In this document: positions 49,101-55,100 of the stretch, piece after piece
Numbering within the stretch: the stretch's first letter is position 1
How the letters are laid out: each line of letters opens with the position of its first letter
Origin: Marisa cornuarietis
Taxonomy: Eukaryota; Mollusca; Gastropoda; Architaenioglossa; Ampullariidae
DNA: 64,000 bases
Direction of reading: 5' to 3'
Assembly (NCBI GenBank): GCA_004794655.1
Contig: SMMW01000506.1
Location: 1,235,724 to 1,299,723, forward strand
The notes under the pieces: model-generated
Databases searched by the model: none
What the model was told of the DNA's origin: nothing
Seen by the model: only the letters and a program-made list of their open reading frames with translations
Program-made: the position numbers and the translations under genes

Positions 49101-52100
49101 CCAGACTAAGACTAGGACACACCTATGCCACGCAGTCGCACCTTTTACGAGGTGAACCACCGCCAGTTTGTCCTTGGTGTCAAGGAATTTTTAATGTTGT
49201 ACATGTTTTACTTACTTGTCCTGGACTCCAGAGTATCCGCCGGCAGTTTTTTACTGCAGGCTCTATGTTTTCTTTGTTTAGGTCCGTCCCATCGGCAGCT
49301 ATTTTTACCTTTTTAAGGCGGATAGGGCTTTATCATAAGATTTAAGCTTTTTATGCCCTGATAGTTTTTGGTTTTTGGAATGTTGGTGGCTTTTTTGGGC
49401 CACAACCCTCCTTTTACATGTTCGCGCCTCTCAAATGTGTTTACTGCTTTTTGTGTGGCTTCTTAATTTTTGCGATGTCCTATTTATATTACTTGAGAGT
49501 TTTTGGTCCCAAAACATTTTAAATAAGAATACCTTTTCTCGCCGTGATATAGCCTTAGTTGCTGACACGGCGTTAAACACAAACAAACAAACAAAGGTCT
49601 CCTGTAATCCTGTCCAGTGGTTGGCCACTGTTTCTTCAAAGAGTCCCTCCAGTGCCTCAAATCTGTTCTTGACTTCACAGTTGAACTCTTCTTGCTTCCT
49701 GCGATCTCTAAGAAACTGCACGTTGAATTTGTGGTGTGGTCTGTCTGATGACTCATGGAAGGACCTCAGCTTTATCTTCAAAGTTTCTACAAGCAGGTGG
49801 TGGTCTAAGGCTGCATCTGCACCCCGCCTTACCCTGACATCCAGCAGACTTCTTCTAAACTGTCGATTAATGGTGATGTGATCGATCTGGTTTTCTGTCT
49901 TTCCATCTGGTGAAGTCCAGGTGGTCTTGTGAATGGTTTTGTGAGGAAAGACTGTGCCTCCGATTACAAGGTCATTAAACAAGCAGAAGTCTGTGAACAG
50001 CTCACCATTCTCATTGCAGTTGCCCACACCGTGCTTTCCCATTATGTGTTCTTTGTCCGTGTTTTCATCTCCAACTTTGGCATTCATATCGCCCATGATG
50101 ATCTTCAGGTCTCGTCTTGGAGTACGATCAACCAGCGTTTGTAGGGAGTTGTAAAAGTCCTCTTTCTCCTCTTCTTTTGCTGCGTTGGTAGGTGCATAGC
50201 ACTGGATGATGGTGATCTTTTCCTTTGGAGTTGAACCGAGCTGACATGAGTCGTGGGGAAACTGGTTCCCATGATATTAGTGCCCTTGCAGCCTCCTGTG
50301 TCATCAGTACTGCTACTCCTTGTGAGTGGTCATGGTCAGGATCTTCATGTCCAGAGTAGATGATAGTCTCCCTTGACGAGAGTCTGGTCTGACCGCTGCC
50401 ATTCCATCTGGTCTCGCACAGGCCAAGGAGCTTGATGACATAGTTCTTCATCTCCTGTGCTACCTGAGCTGATTTTCCTCTCTCGTATAGGGTTCTGATG
50501 TTCCAGGTCCCTATCCTGGTTTTTGCCTTGGCCGTGAGAAGATAGGTCGGCGAGCTGACTTCCCGAAGGCTTTTGCCAGCATGCGTCATAGGCCCCTCCA
50601 AAGAGAGATCTTCCCGTCCAGGCTCTCGTTGTGGTAGTGTTGTAGTTTCTGTAGCAAGGGTTGTTTTACAGGTTGCTGACCCCACGCCCAACCCTCCTCC
50701 TTCATCCGGGCTTGGGACCGGCAGGTTACCCGGGGGGTTTCCAGGCGGAGTTGGCCTATGACACTACCTGGAAGCAAGGTCTCCTGTTGGACTTTCACGC
50801 CCTTGGCTTCCGGGGTCGTATGCCTCTCTTCATCAAGAACTTCCTTTCTCAATGTCTCTTTCGAGTTCGTATAGGATCTATCCTGTCTGCTCCTCGGGAA
50901 CAGGAAATGGGCGTCCCACAGGGCAGCATTCTATCACCTACTCTTTTCAACATTAAAATAGATTCCATTCTAAAATCTGTCTGTCCAGGTTTGGCGGCCT
51001 CGTTGTATGTAGACGACTTTGCTCTCTGCATCCGAGGCCGATCCCTACCGTGTCTCGAACGCCGGCTTCAGCTGTGCGTCAACGCTGTGCAGAAGTGGGT
51101 GACAGAAAATGGTTTCAAATTTTCTCCTACGAAGTCAGTATGCATCCATTTTTGTAAACTACGAGGCATGTTTCCAAACCCATCTATTACTGTACACGGC
51201 AAGGTTCTGAACGTGGTCCAGGAAGTAACATTTCTTGGGGTCATCTTTGACCGAAAACTTTCCTTTCTTTCTCACATAAAATCGTTACGCCTATCATGTC
51301 AGAACGCCTTGGACGTTCTTCGATTAGTTGGCCATGTCAGCTGGGGAGCGGACCGCACGGTACTGCTTCGCCTGTATTGTGCCCTGGTCTGCTCCAAGCT
51401 AGACTATGGATCAATCATCTATCGCTCTGCTCGAGAGTCCTATCTCAAAATTCTTGATCCTATTCATCATCAAGGGCTCCGCATCTGTTTGGGTGCCTTT
51501 TGCACCACTCCTGTACAAAGTTTGTACGCAGAAGCTGGTGACCCTCCACTTTCTCTCCGTCGTTTGAAACTCATTCTGTCGTATGTCTGTCGTCTAAAAG
51601 CTCGTCCTGAAAACCCTGCTTACCGTGCTGTTTTTGAATCTCAGCGTGCTGCCCTGTATGCCATTCGTACCAACGAGCAAAAACCAGTATCACTCCGTGT
51701 TGCACCTCACCTACAAGGACCCGCAGTAGATATTCAGCAGGTAGAGACTCTCCCTCTCTTACCAGCTGCTCCTTGGACTCTTCCTGTTCCAAAGATCCGA
51801 ACATTTTAAATAAGAATACCTTTTCTCGCCGTGATATAGCCTTAGTTGCTGACACGGCATTAAACACAAACAAACAAACTCGCACTTGAGAATAAAGGGC
51901 AGAAAACTGTAAAAAATGAAAACTTCCTGAGCCATTTGTATGTAATTTTTTTTTTAATTGCTGTACTGATACATTTAGTAGTCTGACCTGGTGTGTGAGA
52001 GAGAGAGATTCAAACAGGAGTTACTTCAGTAAATTTTGACCTTGAAGTGCAAAATGTGTAATGATTATTAAGGTGGCTTAAGTCATTATCTCTTTTTCAT

Positions 52101-55100
52101 CTATTTGCTAGCAGATGATATATTTGGTGGAGACCAATGATAAAGAGTGAAAAGAATTTTTTTTAGATGTTAAGAATATTTTTACATAATTAAGCAGAAA
52201 TATGAATGAAATTAATGCTTATGCTTCTTAGGTGACAAAAACGAGAACTGAGCAGAAAATGTACAAAGAGCGTGAAAATCAGATAATAGAATCTGCTTAC
52301 CAGAAAAAGCAAAAGACAGCAACAATCACAGATGCTAATGGAATACAGTACATCATTGATTTTGATTCCATGGAGGAGTATCCAGCATCTGACCGAAGTG
52401 ACACAGTTGCTGTGATTAGGAAAGACAAGATGAAAGGTAGGTGAACACTGCATAGTTGCAGGCACATACAGTCTGAAGAGCAAAACAAAAGTTTCTCTTG
52501 TCATTAATTTTTTTTAGATGGTTAGCATATTTCAAGAATGTGCTTTTTAAGTTCTTTCTTGGTAGAATTGTATATTTCTTGAGCTTGTATTAAAGGGCAT
52601 TGTCAATTTACTCATGGGCAAAACTGCCATAGCTTGGTAAGGAAACCAATGGGTAAAGTTAACCTGACAGACAAAATATCTCCAGAATCGTGAGCCACTG
52701 AGAAGGTGAATTAAGTTAACTAACTGCTGGCATACTGGGAAACGCAGAAAAAATGTGAGACTATGCATGCAATTTTCCACTAAAAAAAAAAAAGAAAAAA
52801 AAACTTTTTTTAATCAGCAAGAAACTGCAAAATGTCCAGTTTATTCCTTCTGACCAAATGGTGTCCATTGGGAAAATGTACTTGTTACTATGTTTTGCAT
52901 TTTTCTCCAAACCTGAGACATTGTCATCAGGGAATTGGGCACTGGATGAAAGTTAAATACTTAACTCTGGCAACCCAATTTAACATATAACAGCAGGGGA
53001 ATGATATACTCTGATTGCAACATTGCTACATTTAAAAATAGATGCCACTCAGCTAACGAGGCCCCAACCCCTGCTATGTTACAAGTGTCCTGGCTTTTTT
53101 CCCAAGTCTTTGCTCTACAGTTTTGGTTCTAAGCTGGAAAGAAAGTGCCTGCCTTGGTGTTGTAGAAAAGCCAAAGAAATGCTGACCTTTGCATCAAAGA
53201 AGTACCTAATGCCTAGCTGCACCTTCCCCTGAACAATACATGTCTATACTAACAAGGAATGCCATTGGTCATCATACTGCTAGTGCTAGCGTCCCTTCAA
53301 CCAAAACACAACTGGCCAGAGTGAATGCGGGGCTGTAGTTAAAGCAAGAGTAAGTTGCTTCCCCAAGGCAAAATAGGTAACTCAAAGAGAAGGATCTTGT
53401 GTCAAAGTTATAGTGTTGTGGCCACACAAACATTACTTCATGTTTGTTTACACTAGAACACTTTTGTGAACGCTTAATAACTATATGGTTCAATGGGTAA
53501 AACGACACCTGCTGGGTCTGGACACCATTTTATAATTTCAGAAACAAGACACTTGTCCATAAGTTCCCCATGTTGTTCCAGGGTAACGACTTGCCTTTGC
53601 TTTATTACTACTGCTCCAAGAGGCCACAATCCTACTGTCCAGTGATCAGTACTAGTTCTGCCCTCTAAAGGTGACGGGGGATAACCTCTTGTCCTACCGT
53701 CATTATACTAATGAATCTAGCTTAAGTATTAAAATATCTTCAGATTTTCTGCTCTGACTGTAGTTTGCACCTGCATCCTGGTGATTCAGCATTATCCCAC
53801 TGGCTTCATCAAATGATGAAGATTTGCCTCCTACTTACCACTCTTTCCCCTCTGGACCAAAGACTTGCACACCAGACAGGACTGCTGAACAATGAGCCTT
53901 CAGCTGGCATCTAACCAAGTCTTGACCACATATAACAATAATTTTAATGTGCTTTCTCTAAACATTACAAGCAGTAGATGTAAATAAATTTTAAAGTAAA
54001 TTTCTTTTACTGAAAATTCATTTTGTAAACATGTTTTCAGAGTCCTCCACAGATGTCTTGCCAAAACACTGGACAATACAACCAGATAAAGAAGTCGTAA
54101 AGCTAGTGAGACTTGATCCTCGAGGTCATGAATACCAGCAAGTGGAGAAAAACTTTAGGAAAACATTGGGCTTGAACAGACCGATAGTGATGGTATCTGT
54201 AAAACAACTTTACACTTTTTGTTTTTTGCACATGCATGAGAGTGTGTACGGGTTCTCAACTATGCATGTATGAATGTGCATTTGTATATGCTTGGGTATA
54301 CAGTTGTTGATGTTAATTGCAAAGCAGGTCCTGTTAGCAGTTGGCGCACTGAGACACATGTCTGGGATAAGATTTAAGCCCACATCCCACACTGTTCAAA
54401 TGATAGTGCTTTATTGCTGTCAGTGAACTTCCCCATGTGCAGCCAGCACTGTAAACAGAAAATGAACAGCATGTCCAAGACAAGAGCTGAGCCCAGGACA
54501 GCCATGTGACCAATACAGTGAAGGTTGGGTATCCTGGGTTTCAGCCTTAGTCTCGGGCAGTCTTTGCATGTGGCATCTGTTAACAGGACTGGCTGCCTTG
54601 TCATGATTTATCCTTAGTAATTGCTGGCTTGGTGTACAACACCATCACCTCCTCCCCATGTGCAGGCACAGATACACACAAAACTTCCCTTTGTGTGTGC
54701 ATATGTGTACATGCAAATCTAAAGAATCACAGAATAAAAGTACAGAATGACTCATATTTTATACATGTTTAGACTATTCAAATATGTGAAATAATATATT
54801 TCACAGTTTGTATCTAAAAAAAGGGTAAAAAAACTCTACTTAATCTTCTATACTGAGCAAACAAATATAAAAAAAAAACTTTAGAAAGAAGTGGCCATCT
54901 GCTTGTAATTGTATTGCAGCTCAGTCTGCGTTTTCCTCTCACAGTGTTCACTTTTCCCTGTACTGTGTTAAAATATTACACAAGCTTCCAAGTAAAGGTC
55001 TATAAGTAGTTCAAATTGACTCAAAAGACTTTATCCTCAGAGTCAAACTTGGAAGATTTAGCATGATATGAAAATGGACAATCATGAACAAACAATCTAG

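Larger units (their letters stand above)
43616..51891 (+). mobile_element. Composite non-LTR retrotransposon with single 14 bp TSD
   Basis: The sequence ACTCGCACTTGAGA occurs at 43616-43629 and 51878-51891, immediately outside the element. Inside are, in order, a 5' ribozyme, 5' UTR, ORF1, ORF2 and a (CAAA)n tail (to about 49595); an antisense fragment of another LINE (49596-50751); and a second 3' copy of the first LINE (50752-51877) with the same tail. The two copies are about 98 percent identical over about 1 kb, so the element is young. Clade: I/Jockey-type because of CCHC ORF1, APE endonuclease and RNase H; a finer assignment was not possible. Confidence 0.85.
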
